Source: Wyeomyia smithii (Eukaryota; Arthropoda; Insecta; Diptera; Culicidae). From it: a DNA stretch of 64,000 nt. The notes beneath the pieces were generated by a model. That model searched no databases. It saw nothing but the letters and a program-made list of their open reading frames with translations, and was not told the origin of the DNA. Made by a program: the position numbers and the translations under genes. Numbering within the stretch: the stretch's first letter is position 1; each line of letters starts with the position of its first letter. Where the stretch lies: the NCBI RefSeq assembly GCF_029784165.1, contig NC_073694.1, positions 48,579,674-48,643,673 on the forward strand. Reading direction: 5' to 3'. Shown piece by piece: positions 36,261-47,832 of this stretch.

Positions 36261-37508
36261 ATTATCTCTAAGAATCTTTGGACTGGTAACGAATGTAGTT
36301 TAATAAATAGTTGTGACTGACTTTTTTTTTGAGATCAGTGAGATTCGGTGTTTCGAGGACGATAATTGGATAAACCTGACGATAATAGGGCTGATAAATA
36401 GATATATTTTTTAACGTGATGACGACTAGAGACCAAAAATCGGTGTCTGACACCTCTTTTGAAAACAGAACGGCAACTGTTCGAAGCCATTTTAAGGTGA
36501 AACTCCGCGCTCGAATTTGGCCCGAATTTTGCAAGATAATTTCCTCGAAAATCAGTAAAATTACGTGTGTGCGTGCGCTATTTATTAGGTGGAAGCTGAG
36601 ATTTTGACGTTGAATATCTTCAAGGGGAAACTAACCTAACCTCAAAATTGTATGGAAAACTTTGAAACCTAATTAGCCACTTCTGGTCTCATAAAACTGT
36701 GTAAATCTGAAAAATGTTCAAATACTGCTCAGTATTGATGATATGGAACCGGGACCATGTCTAGAATCTGAAAATCAATGTCCAAGGTGACTCTCAGAAG
36801 CTAGAAAGTAATGTTTAAGAGATTGATAGGTGTGGTACAAACAAGTTTCATACATACCGATTTTACTAAATACTATTTAAGAAATGATTTCAATTTAAAG
36901 TGAACTCCGTGATGCCAAGAGATATTCTGAGACGAGATATTTCTTGGATTACTTCTTTTCTCTCAGTAGGACGTAAATAATCGTAAGGTAGTGCTCTGGA
37001 GAATTCATCTCGGCAAACCAGTTAGCAAAATTAGGAACAAGCAACCAAAATCTATCTTACATTATTCCCCTTATTCATATTCTTATGCACATAGCATTAC
37101 CAAGTAGTCAATTTGAATTTTGTTACACTCTCCTCACAGATTTAATGACTAATTAGCTGTAAAAAAAATTTGATTTTAGAAACTTTTCTTTTTTATTTGA
37201 GAGTCTTTTGGATTAAGAAAAAACACGATTATGTAATTTGCTAATAATGATCGATTTCGCTTATTGGCGATATTACTAAAAGCATTGATAAAGATCTGTT
37301 AAAAGTCTCAGGTTGGCGAACACTTTATTTTCTTAATCTGGTTTAGGAAAATAGTTGGCATGTCATAGAAACAAAACATAATTTGTAAAATATTCGACCA
37401 CAAGAAAATCATTAACAAAAATTTATTCTTCTACTTTATATTACTTCATATTATTCTCATTTTACATATATATCAATCTCTCATATATTTACTAATATTC
37501 TTCTTTAG
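36261..37508 (+). other. AT-rich, probably intron of the downstream gene
   Basis: No coding signal. It ends in an AT-rich tract followed by TTCTTTAG, a plausible 3' splice site directly before the exon at 37509. Confidence 0.5.
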
Positions 37509-39330
37509 ATACTGCTAATGGCGCTGCTAGCGTCACCAGGTCTGTCTCAGAAAGCCGAAAAGCGTCGTGCCTTCTATCGAAGAACAACGACAACGACAGC
37601 GGCACCTGTCCAGAAAGAAATAGAGAGCACGGAAAGCAAGCAAACGGATAAAGGTGGGGAAGGCCTCTACACTGTAGGCGATTCATTCGCAATCGGTGCG
37701 TCGAGCGGGGATAATGTTGGCAAAGGAAGTTCTTTTAAACCAATTACCAGCAATGGCGATAAACTAACGGTAATAAGCTTGCATTATGACATTTCACATG
37801 TAGATGACGACTAAAACTACAATTTGTTTCCAGTCGTTCTCGGAGTACAACTTTGGCGGTACTAAACTTTCCGACAGCTCAGACCCAGACTCAGACGAAG
37901 ATTACGGCTTAGCCCCCAGAAATCACAAACCACAACTACCAATTTCTCCAACCAACAGCTACAAACCGAGCGGATCTTTTGACTTTTTCAACAATGACTA
38001 TTCCAAACCTTCCCTGGACACCAAACCAAAAACTTCCATTACCAGCAAATTCTCCATTTCCCATCCAACTCCCACGAAAAATACTTATACGGGTAGGTTA
38101 GACCACTTGGACGATTCGTCGGAGTATGACTTGTATTCAAATTTGAAGATCGGCCATAACTACAAATCCGCGCTTCAAAGCTATACGGGGGGGAAAAGTT
38201 CACCATTTTCGACCTTTTCAGGTTCACCTTTGAGTTTCGAAGCCAAGGTTAAAAAATTACCTTCTAGCTACGATGACTATGGACTATCCACGATTACCAC
38301 TAAGAACAAGAAGAACAAACTTTCACTTGACGACGACACGTTCGGAGGGACCGGAGGCTCGTATGGCATCAGTAACAATTTCGGTGTCGGTAAGGTTGAA
38401 AATTTCTTCTCCGGTGGTGGCAAAAAGAAGAACCCCTACGGGTTCGGCGAGCCACCGCTGGTGAAATCTGCTGTATCGACATTGAAAAACTTTGGTGAAG
38501 GACTTTTAGGTAAACCCGAGAAAGCATCTGCTTCCCTTTATGACATTGATAGTAGCGAGAGTGGTTTTGGAAGTTCAAAATTCAAACCGTACAAAGGCAG
38601 CAGCTTGACGAACAGTTACCATCTAGACAGTAGTGACGAATCGGACGAAACATTCGTAAAGCAAAAGTTTCCAAAACTGCACTCATCCTATGGATCCATA
38701 CCGCAGAAACCAATCACAGAGTACGAGAGCGACTTCGATGTGAAAAACATCAAGCTGCCCGGCGCTCACAACAAGTTCCGACCCCACACGAATACTAAAT
38801 CGAACCCATACAAATCCAAACTACACGCATCAGACATTGACAACCCTAACCCGCTTGAGTTCCGACCTAACTTTAAGTTGCAAGATGTACCAAATCTGTA
38901 TCCTGACGAACACATAGGTGCCAGCATCGCAGCCAAAGGTCAGATCGAGAACTTTCTCAATGCCGAGCATGGATTCAAAGCGACCACTCATTTCCTGGAT
39001 GGGCATCCGGGAAAAAAACCAACCTACCAACAGTTCCTGAAAAGCCAAGAGGACGAGAAGTTAGAAAAGGAGGCACTCAAAGCGCAGATCGAATACCTGA
39101 AGGCACATGCATCCAAACGCCCCTCGGAAATTCGACAGCGTCCACCGGGTCCACCTGGTCCACCCTTCCCGCAGCACCCGGTCGGACCACAGCACGCGCA
39201 CGGAGGTCGAGGACGACCGGTTCGGCGTATCCCCGGTGCTCATTTACCGCTCGGCGTGAAGGCGCCCCATCCAGCGCCAAGGATTCCACACTTCAACGAC
39301 AGGCCGTATAGTATAAGCTTCAAGCTTTAA
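37509..39330 (+). CDS. Secreted low-complexity protein, internal and last exon
   Basis: Two exons in phase 0: 37509-37769 (87 codons) and 37834-39330 (498 codons plus TAA), with a 64-bp intron (ACG|GTAATA ... TTTCCAG|TCG) typical of insect small introns. The first visible codons, ILLMALLASPGLSQ, directly after a TTTAG acceptor, read as the second half of a signal peptide, so the initiator Met lies in an unseen upstream exon (a Met at 37518 is less likely the start). The protein has RRTTTTTAAP, many acidic/Ser clusters (SDSSDPDSDEDYG; SSDESDET), Tyr/Ser/Lys/Gly-rich spacers, a charged probable helix (SQEDEKLEKEALKAQIEYLK) and a Pro/His/Gly-rich basic tail (RPPGPPGPP; GGRGRPVRRIPG) ending YSISFKL. 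I do not recognise the family; an extracellular-matrix, cuticle or secreted structural role is only a guess. It is the longest clean host reading frame here. Confidence 0.8.
37770..37833 (+). other. 64-bp intron
   Basis: GTAATA donor and TTTGTTTCCAG acceptor. It keeps phase 0 on both sides, and the upstream frame runs into a stop soon after the donor (TAA at 37812) while the downstream frame is open. Confidence 0.8.
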
Positions 39331-40180
39331 AGCGAACTATCCTTAGTCAGCCGGACTAGATCCATAGTGCAATTTGCCTTGTGTTTTAGTTTAGTATATC
39401 GTTAGTACCTACTCAAAACAACGTTAGGATTAGGTTATTTATTTACCCTAGTGTCTAGGATAAAATTTGTTTTGCTGTGGACAGTAAAATTCCGAACTCG
39501 AAATTAATTGGGCGTGGTGTTTTCGATTGGGACTTCAAAAGAAATGGCTAGGTGGCGTGGTGGGTTCGACTGTCTGTTTCATTTTGCCTTCTACCATTGA
39601 CTGTCTATAAACTACGTTCTCATAACTGGTTACTCCAGATATCGATTTGATCCAGTCATACATTTTTCCCTAATTTATATGAAACGTAGTTTCTGGTCAA
39701 CCCCCTACAGCCCCTTCATAGTTCACGTGATTTATGGTCGTCCCTAAACTTACTTTTTTATCATGTTATTCATGTGAATTATTCGTAGATGCACTACTGT
39801 TCATTTAACAAGTATCAAATTCAACTTTTTGTTTTTGGCACAATCTCACCCCATAGAAGGGGTGAGATTAGGCCAAAGTTCATTTAATTTTAGCAAAATT
39901 ATAGTTCGCTCTTGTCCCGCTGTGTCGTTGTCATTTCTTTCTTCTGCTTTCGTTTTTTTCTTTTTTCCATTCATATTCTCCTCCTTCTTTTCTTCTTCTC
40001 TGTCTTTTTCTCATTTCTGCTCTTCATGGTGATTCACTTCATGCTCCTACCATCGGCATATCGCTTCTCATCATTCGCCGGTCCCATTCAGTCGCCTGCT
40101 TGTGGCTTAAGAGGCTTTTCAAGGCCTGACTAAACACTTCTTCTAACTCTTTCTCGGCCATTCAGCTCTCTTTTCCCACA
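39331..40180 (+). other. 3' flank of the secreted-protein gene
   Basis: Begins with untranslated sequence; no clear AATAAA was seen close by. 39930-40030 is a long pyrimidine-rich tract (TTTTTTCTTTTTTCC...). No other gene recognised. Confidence 0.45.
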
Positions 40181-40450
40181 CACTTAAAAAAATTAACGAA
40201 ACTCGGCATTATTTGGGTCGAGATTTGGACAGCTCGGCAACCATCTCGGCTGAATCTATTTTGCCGAGAGCCTCGGGAAACCAGCATTTGACAGATGTCA
40301 TTTTATACCGAGAATTTCGGTACGTATTTGACTGTGTTCTCAGCAAATCTAACCGAGATGCGGAAAACTAGTCTAACGACTTTTCGGTTATATAAGCTGA
40401 ATATTTCGGCTCAGTAAAGAGGCGATTTTCAGAGGAATCTACCCCCGGCT
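40180..40450. repeat. CCGAGA/TCGGCT-rich dispersed repeat
   Basis: Many copies of CTCGGC, CCGAGA and TTTCGGTT on both strands within 250 bp, starting at ACACTTAAAAAAATTAACG. This looks like a MITE with subterminal repeats, but ends and target duplication were not found. Confidence 0.5.
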
Positions 40451-41057
40451 AAGCGCCAAGGAGTGAAGACGAAAACACCGCCCCGCCGAGGACCGTTGCA
40501 GCGACTGGTGGAGATTCAAACTACACGAGCAGCTGGGAAATAAACGCGGTAAATTTTATTTGTTTATTCTGTTTGTGTTTTTAGTGTTCTAGCAGAGGTC
40601 CGTAAGTCCGTTAAAGGTACTTGGCCGCCCTGTAAGGGTTCCGCCGGGCAATTTTAAGTGTGTATAGGGTGACCCCCTGTTACACAGTGTTGCTGTGACG
40701 AAACCGATGCCTCGTTCAGCTCTGCGTCGCCACTGTAATAGATTTTTTTTGTTTGCTTCTTTTCCGTCGGTCTTGTTCAGCCACTGTTGTGCTAATCACT
40801 GATGCCCTGGGATGTGACTCCACCTAGAACTCTTACTTGCGACCTGTTGTTTAATGGAATGGCACCAATGGCTTTACTAGGATAAGGGAGGGTATTTCCA
40901 GCAGTGATTGAAATAGAATGTCAGGGGTTAGGAAACAACCTACGAAGCTAATTTTTAGCATAATGCTTCTACTCAACTTCATACACCACACTGCAAAAAA
41001 AAGTTCCGTAGTAAAGCGGGCAATGTATGCAGTTTTGCGAGGATGCGAGTATGAACG
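40451..41057. other. Unassigned spacer
   Basis: No gene or repeat structure recognised. Confidence 0.4.
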
Positions 41058-41184
41058 GGAATAGAAGGTGTGACTTTTAGGCTTGGAAAAAATTTCCCTC
41101 GTCCAGACGGGACTCGAACCCGCAATCTCCGTTGTCTAGACGAGGGAAATTTTTTCCAAGCCTAAAAGTCACACCTTCTATTCC
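41058..41184. repeat. Perfect hairpin, 46-bp arms, SINE-derived
   Basis: 41058-41103 and 41139-41184 are exact reverse complements over 46 of 46 positions, separated by 35 nt. The loop contains GACGGGACTCGAACCCGC, the complement of a tRNA B box (GGGTTCGAGTCCCGTC). So a tRNA-derived SINE tail (GAGGGAAATTTTTTCC and on) has been copied head to head. Confidence 0.95.
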
Positions 41185-41335
41185 AATTTTAAAATGGTTT
41201 AATTTGGGTACCCAGGCACCCACAGGCCGGATATCGGCATCAAATGCCATTATAAAATTCCAGATTGTGACCACCGGTTTCTGGAAAATGGTCAAAAATG
41301 AACAATTACAACGCAATATGTACGTTTCCGACGGA
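41185..41335 (+). repeat. Single ~125-bp composite-repeat unit
   Basis: TGTGACCACCGGTTTCTGG and GAAAATGGTCAAAAATGA match the 125-bp unit of the arrays at 26.3 and 61.5 kb. Confidence 0.6.
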
Positions 41336-41339
41336 CCGT

Positions 41340-42300
41340 TTACCGGTCTAAGGCCGAACGAATTAGAGATGTCCAGCTTCTTCTCTTTTCGACAGCCTTC
41401 CTCCAGTCGCATCGTACACTTAGGTAACTCGTGCATCTTATTCCACCGCGCATCCACCGAGTGCAAGGTCTACCACGAAGTCGACGAACTCTTCCTGGTT
41501 TCCTGCTTAAAATAGTTTTGGTGGCTCTCTCGTTCTGGCTACATGTCCAGCCCACAGAAGCCTGCCCCGATGTATTACCTTCGCTGTATTAGCATGTTTG
41601 TATACCTGGTACAACTCGAGATTCATGCGTCTGGACCACACTCCATCTTTACGATCAAAAACTCCGATTAGCTTCCTTTAGCGTTCATGCTTCTAGTACG
41701 TTAAGGACCACCAGGAGGATCAGCGTCCTATACAGTGCTAGTTATGTGCGAGTTTGCAAACCTTTGCGATACCTTAGCCGGCTACGTGGTCCTTATAACG
41801 CCCTATTCGCAACTGCAACTCGCCGTTTTACTCAATGGCTCATACCGTTGTGACGTATCACAAACGTACCAAGATAACCGAATTCATGAACCACTTCAAA
41901 TCATTTTCCATCAATTTCCACTTCAGCACCAACACCACCGGAACTCTCACGCTTCCTGCCAGCTACCATATACTTTGTTTTGACAGAAGTAAAACTGAGT
42001 TCCAACCTCGCCGCTTCTTTCTTAAAAGGCTCCGACGGCCCGTGGGTCGATACCGATGCGATGATATCAATGTCGTCCGCAAAACCAAAGAGGCATGTAA
42101 GAGCGTGATGATCGCACCGTTTCTTTGCACGTTTGCTCTTCGTACCGCAACTGCAAGGACGATGTTAAACAGTAACCACCATCATTCCCAGCGGCCTTGT
42201 CGTTTTTAAGCTCACTGATTGCCTTTTCAACCTCCTTCTGCGTTTGTGGCTCCACAGCTTGTCCTGTTTCTGTTTTACTCATCAGGCTCCTCACCTTTCA
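41340..42300 (-). pseudogene. Non-LTR RT relic (RTE-like tail)
   Basis: On the minus strand, fragments in order: VEKAISELKNDKAAGNDG (42240-42180, the KAAGxDG landmark before the fingers), GFADDIDII (42087-42062, catalytic motif C, intact), KTKYMVAG, then WAGHV-like residues and RGRPCTRWM with WRKAVEKRRSW (41500-41380), the usual C-terminal tail of this widespread insect family. Frameshifts and deletions separate all pieces. The clade is named from motif memory. Confidence 0.75.
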
Positions 42301-42639
42301 ATAGCGCCTGAAAGTGCTCCTCCCACTTCGCTGCAACAGTCGGTTTTCCGTGAGCAGGTGGCCTTCACATCACCGGAGCTGGGAAATTCCTGCTTTGGGT
42401 TTGTTGACTGTTCTTCTTCGGGCCGTTTCTAGCAAAGTTCTTTTCTGCGCTGACGATTATCTGCTCCTCGTGCTCGTTCGCCCGCAACTGAAGTTTACCG
42501 GAACATCATGTCTATGTCAATGTGTTTGCAGTATTTCTGCGAATCGGGAAGACGCATTGATTGTATAAGACTTGAACTTTTGCAGTTCATACCGGAATTA
42601 GGCCCTAATCCCTTGCTTTTGTACGGCGCTCACGTGAAA

Positions 42640-43560
42640 AGAGATTAAAGAGGCTTTTGTATCGGACCCTGAAATCAAAATCGTGCTGAATCCCTGCTCA
42701 ATGAAATAGATAGCTTGCCTTTTGAATATCTGGTGGTGACAAAAGAGCTGTGTCACTTCAAATATGCTCTGCTCAGGGGTGATCAGAGTGTATTTCCGAG
42801 ATCTCTATGGAATAGAGAGCCCATGATGGTTACTCAGGCTTAACGATGGTGAAGAATCATTTAATGTCAACCATGTGGTGGCCGGAAATGAACAGAAATG
42901 TCGAGAGCTACGAAAAAGGTTGTAGAGCTTGTTGTCTTGTAGCAGCACCGGATACACCGGAAGCAATGACTCGCAGCCAACTTCCGTCGTATCCTTGGCA
43001 CTAACTGGTTGACATGGCAGCACCCTGATGGACAAAGCCTGTTCATAGTGGTCGCTTATTATTCTCGATTCACCGAGATTTGCGGAATGTGGTCTACTAC
43101 AGCAACCGATGTGGTAAGGGAACTAACTATTATGTTCTGAAGGATCGGTATTTCGTCGTTCATAAAGCCAGATAATGCTGCTTAGTTTGGCACTTAGTGT
43201 ACGGGGACAGACGAGTTTTGTAAGTCTACTGGTTACAAACAGTAAATACTATCCCTCATTGACCTCAGTTCAAGGGCGGATTGGAGCGGCAGAATAGATC
43301 AACATTGTAACGACTTTGCATCGCACAGGAGCTTGACCTGAACTTGAGAAAAGAATTGCAAGATTACACCTCAACGTATCATTCAACATGATGATTTTTC
43401 CATCAATCATGATTTGCAACGAGGTCAGTGCTGTACGTGAGCATGATGCAGTAGGTAGGCAGAAAGGGAAAAAATATGGAGATGGTAAACAAAATGCCCA
43501 AAGCTCAAAATAAACGAGGGCAATACAGTACTGAAGAAACCTATGCGGATATGTATTAAG
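42640..43560 (+). pseudogene. Ty3/gypsy integrase relic
   Basis: Plus strand. HDGYSGLTMVKNHLMSTMWW and EKGCRACCLVAAP (42822-42945) correspond to the HH-CC zinc finger of gypsy integrases. After a frameshift, DGQSLFIVVAYYSRFTEICG (about 43025-43085) is the catalytic-core start, where the first Asp (usually VVVDxxS) reads Ala. PDNAA (near 43165) fits the second Asp block. Further on, LDLNLRKELQDYTSTYHST (about 43335-43385) and REHDAVGRQKGKKYGDGK (about 43440-43490) match the C-terminal part. Stops and frameshifts throughout; no LTR was found. Confidence 0.75.
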
Positions 43561-43570
43561 CTCATTTTGC

Positions 43571-44200
43571 AAAAAAAAAAAATTGAATAAATAAATCTAG
43601 GGGTAATAGTTTTGTGCATTTTATTTCAAGGGGGGATTGTAGTATCACATATTTATCCAAAGATCTTTGCCTCGGTAAATGAGAATTACCTTTCCGATCA
43701 ATGTACTTTGCATGAACGAAATAGTAGTGTGAGGATAACGGAGAGAACTTGGGAATCAGCAGGGGATGGCACCGCTGTCAGCTACCATACATTTGACGCG
43801 TTACCAACATCACTGGCACTGGCACCCGAAAAATGGTCAGTTTACCTTTATCTTATGTTGATTTGGACAGACCGACCATATGTTGACTGCAGTTATTGAC
43901 AGCATATCGGATAATTTTGAGCAATTTTTCAAAATGTTTGTATGAAATGTGATATTCTAAGTGTTATTTTGTACAATAATTGTGCCCCAAAACAAATAAA
44001 AGCGAATTGTGACGGCATAAAAGGAAGTTTTGTGATGAACGGTACAGAAGTAGATGTGCGTTACGCTTGAAGGCTACCATACCAATCCCTTGGGAATCAG
44101 TATCAGGAAAGATATTCGTGAGGCGACAAGTTAGCGGATAGGACGCGATACTACAAGAACAGACTAACAGACATAAAACTTAGAATAAATTATCAATCAA
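43571..44200. other. Unassigned spacer
   Basis: A 95-codon plus frame at 43612 has no recognised motif. No repeat ends seen. Confidence 0.4.
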
Positions 44201-44204
44201 TCCA

Positions 44205-44400
44205 TTGTTCGGATGATAACAGTAGTTTACGTAAGTAACACTAGCATTATCTGCTGCCCTGTTCGCGCTGCGTCCTGTATTCCGGCAACAGCGCTAGCGT
44301 ACGAACGGCGTTGTCGCGCGACGACTGTTATTTGAATGAAAATTCAATCGTTTTTTTTGTGGCGATGGAGCTTGGTTCCAGTGTTACGTCTGTTAGTCTG
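44205..44400 (+). repeat. Dispersed repeat, copy 1
   Basis: ACACTAGCATTATCTGCTGC through CAGCGCTAGCGTACG and the GTGGCGATGGAGCT tail recur at 59935-60045 plus 60225-60280, with the second copy split by an insertion. About 80% similar by eye. Confidence 0.65.
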
Positions 44401-44652
44401 TGCTACAAGTATCTTCGAAGGGCATTTGTCCTCTACGCGGACAGTCAATATCGAAATTATTGTCTTTCAAACGACGGAACCAATCACGGTTCGTTTCACT
44501 AAGAGTAGCATTTCCGTAATTTATTTTGAAATTTTTATACCCTTCAGCCACCTTTTTCTGTGAATGAAATGAATGAAGTAACGCTTCTCATAAGTGACAT
44601 CATTTCCACACAACAAGTATATGACGCCACGACAAAATGACTAACGCATTAA

Positions 44653-46357
44653 GGGGTTATATACCTTTTTGGTTGAGAAAAATGAGGGAAGTTTGAATCT
44701 ATTTTTAAGTGCATAGCACCATTTTCATTGCTTCAAAGGAGTATTTTTCTGAAAGTACAGTTTATCAACAACAAAAAAATACATTTGATTTTGAGATATA
44801 CCAATTATTACTCGAGTAATGGCCGTTTCCCCGAAACGCTATTTTTTTGCAGAGGCTTGCGGTGATCCTGATAGAGACTCAGCGGGTCAACCGAAATCGA
44901 AAAACTCATATTATTTCATTAGTTTAGAAGTGTGCCGGGTCCTTGAACGATCGCTTTTATGAGTATTTTGTTTTCAGTGCAAACGGGAACGTTTTTCCCA
45001 AAAAATGCACGTTTTGAGCGCTAAAAATTGCATTAAAAAATTTTTTGCGGCAAAATGTAACTGTATATTTCAAAAAGCAATCGTTCAAGGACCGGTGAAT
45101 TTAATAACGAAAATTAAAAAAAAATATCACAGGAAGGTTGTATGCAAAGCCACGACCGCAAGGTTGAAGTAGAATACTTTTACAAGAAAAATAACCCGGC
45201 TGCTAGCGTGTCAGTCATTTTTTCTAGTAAATAAACGTTGACCGTTCATTGGCAGTATTGTAATTTCTTTTTGTTCGATATTTTGAATGAAGCTCATTGA
45301 ATATTTTTAAATTTTGTGCAAATGAGAAGTTGAAGTGCTGCCAAATTGTAATATGCACATTTAATACGACATCATTAAACGGGAACGGAACAAAGGCTAC
45401 GGTTATGCAGAACGCGAATGCCGGCGCGATGCGATTCGCCTTACCGTGGTGAAATGTACAGCTCTTTTTAAGGCGAAATAGAGCTATACATTTCGACACA
45501 TTTCGTCTTGCCGAATCGCATCGCGCCGTTATTTGCGTTCTGCATGATCGTAGCCAAACACTAAGCGACGCAAACACGTAATAATAGTCAGAGTATGCAT
45601 GCAGATGAAGATAATTAAATTTGGATTATAGCGCAAAACGAGAAAATATTAACTCTTCAAATATTCATTTGTGTTCTTCAAATTTCAGTTCTTCAATTTA
45701 AAATCTGATGAAATGTCAGGTTATTATCTGATGAAGCTCTTATATAGGCCAAATGATGCATTCCCAATATACTAGGTCCATAACTCTGCCGACCGTGCTT
45801 GGGAAAGCGCGGTATAACGACCAATCAGAGGTCGAATTTTGTGTTTTGACAAGGCTTAAGAATTTTCAATAGTACAATAGTTCGAATGATAAAATTGCAA
45901 TTTCATGCATTTGGTAGGAATCTTAGAAGATTTTCTAATCGATTGCTGCAAAAACGAAGGAAATCCATCGAAAACTAACCGATTTATTAGCATTTGAAAT
46001 TGGACATATTTCTCACTTTTTTCAGTTTTAGATTTTCATTTCACATCCCTATGTAGCCGAACTTCCTGAGAGAAGTATTCTACTTCAAAAATGAAGGAAA
46101 TCGGTTCAGTAGTTTTCCCGCAATCAGGATCACGGCAAAGTCATTTTCCGGAAAACACTATTCCGAGATAATCGCGTGTAAAGTTTCAAGTTTAGCTAAT
46201 GCGGCCGTGGCGAGGCGCGCTGCAAACCGCTCTAACTTTCTTCCTATTGCTCAGATCTTTATGAAAATTTGCGAAAATGTTCTCAAGATGTTGTATTTGA
46301 AGATAATACAATAAAATTTTTTTCGGTTTTTTGAAAACTAAAAAGGTATATAACCCC
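44653..46357. mobile_element. TTAA-flanked element, 1.7 kb, non-coding
   Basis: GGGGTTATATACCTTTTT and its complement form the ends; TTAA stands on both sides (44649-44652 and 46358-46361). Without the inserted repeat at 45125-46088 the element is about 740 bp. A TTAA duplication suggests piggyBac-type transposition, but the GGGG terminus is not the classic CCY start, so the superfamily is open. No transposase. Confidence 0.75.
45125..46088 (-). repeat. Modular dispersed repeat, short form (copy 2)
   Basis: Matches 16655-17605 nearly base for base, including the foldback, the CCAAT/TATA-like pair (45821 and 45741 on the minus strand) and the GAAGTATTCTACTTC end. It sits inside the TTAA-flanked element; on both sides that element's sequence resumes, which defines the repeat's ends as a unit of transposition. 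Confidence 0.8.
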
Positions 46358-46361
46358 TTAA

Positions 46362-46947
46362 AGCGGTTTGTTTACCATAGGTCTCAGCTTGGTTCATCAC
46401 GTTATAGATAATTTGTTAAAACCAACCAGCACTTACTGTTGGAGCCGTCTATTGAAAAATTACGAAAAAAATTCGCAGTACGTCTTGCATCTATAATAAT
46501 ATTTAAGAAGCTTTCAACAGTACGACGATTTATTGATTAAAACTATTTCTCCAATATTTCATCTATTATCTAGCAAAAATACATTATACATTCTCGTTCT
46601 GTTAAAGTCGATATTTTTTTCCAATTGTTACGTTACATGATACAGTTGAAGAGTAACTCTAAATTACAACGTCACAATTGCGCAGAATTACAGGAACATT
46701 TAAAATTCACAGAGCAATAAACATCAGGTTCGTTTTTCTCGCAATGATAACAACTTGGCCCAGTCTGACTCAACATGCTATCGTCTATCGTCAATAGTGC
46801 AGAGTGCAAGTTCAGCTCGTCTGTAAGTGATTAGAATCGATCAGTTAGATTACCGATGAATGAAATGCATCGTTTACATTACGTGCCCCTACAAAGGACG
46901 TAGGTATTTCTAGTTTCCAGTCGCGCTGTGAAGTCCCTACTGAGAGG
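46362..46947 (+). other. Upstream region of the first small-secreted gene
   Basis: No gene. 46870-46947 aligns with the region upstream of the second paralog (TTTACATTACGTGC; TTTCCAGTCGCGCTGTGAA). Where the second paralog has TATAAA, this one has TACAAA. Confidence 0.5.
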
Positions 46948-47416
46948 ATGAATTTGATACCGATAAGATGCGCCGCTTTAGTTCTAGTTCTTATATATTA
47001 TGGATGGTGCGATCAGGTAGAAGCAGGTGGGTAGCTTGTGATAACGTGTATTGTTTATTTTCGGTCAAACTTAGATTTTTCTGATGGTGGTGGTGATGAA
47101 AAAATTGTTTTTTTTTTCAGAAACTAATTACGATCTAGAAACAAAATCGGGATCGCTGCAAAGCAATTCCAGCAAACATGCGTTGTGTTCAGGTTTCAAA
47201 AGATCTCGCAAAGGAGTTTACGTGTACGATGCAGATGCTAACGAGTGGACAGTTGATGTGGCAATAGTTCCATATCGACAGCAGTATTGTTCACGTGCCG
47301 ATCCTCATCAACAAAAACCTAACCAGTCGCAGAGAAAAACTATACGTATTTACGATACAGACACTCAGCGTTGGACGGATAGTGTGATCACAGAACTGTC
47401 ACCTACTCCGGTTTAG
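46948..47416 (+). CDS. Small secreted repeat protein, paralog 1 (2 exons)
   Basis: Exon 1 46948-47026 (79 bp), intron 47027-47120 (94 bp; GCAG|GTGGGT ... TTTTTCAG|AA), exon 2 47121-47416 ending TAG; 124 residues. The N-terminus MNLIPIRCAALVLVLIYYG is a clear signal peptide, so the product is secreted. The mature part has two copies of a short motif, VYDADANEWTVDV and IYDTDTQRWTDS (consensus h-Y-D-x-D-x3-W-T), two Cys after processing, and Gln/Ser-rich spacers. I do not recognise the family. The duplicate 0.9 kb downstream shares exon sizes, splice sites and most of the sequence. Downstream of the TAG an eroded match to the extended tail of paralog 2 is visible (around 47540-47620), so this copy probably descends from a longer protein. 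Confidence 0.75.
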
Positions 47417-47825
47417 TGAAATTCACCGTTTATCTGTGTTTTGTAAAAGTTTTTATCGAATAACTTCAGACAGAAAGCAATCTACTGATCCTGAGCAACC
47501 CAATTGATCACTTGAAAAGTTATGGTATGCCGTCACTTACTTCGACTTTTCGCATTCCGGCATCTGAAACGACAACGGTGAAGGTTGATAATCTAGGACA
47601 TTAAGGAACACGGAATCTTTGCAATCCTCAATAGCTGCGATAACCGCTTAGTTAGTCAATAAGTAAACAATTAAGCTAGTTGTAAGATAAATTTTATTTC
47701 TTGACTAGTAGGCTCAAATGCCTACGAGTGATAGCAACAGTGTCGAGTCGTCACCATTTGTGATTGGCTGGACGAAATATTTTATTAACAAATGAATAAT
47801 TTACCCCTGTTTACACTACGTGCGT
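47417..47825 (+). other. Intergenic, with eroded ancestral 3' coding sequence
   Basis: TCGACTTTTCGCATTCCGGC (47549) and GAAACGACAACGGTGAAGGTT (47569) align with 48495-48535, coding-like sequence of paralog 2, but are no longer in one frame here. Confidence 0.6.
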
Positions 47826-47826
47826 C

Positions 47827-47832
47827 TATAAA
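47827..47832 (+). promoter_or_regulatory. TATA box of paralog 2
   Basis: TATAAA about 107 bp upstream of the ATG at 47934, following the TTTACACTACGTGC block also present before paralog 1. Confidence 0.6.

Noticed and set aside
39930..40030. Membrane protein frames rich in Phe/Ser
   Set aside because: Produced by a pyrimidine tract.
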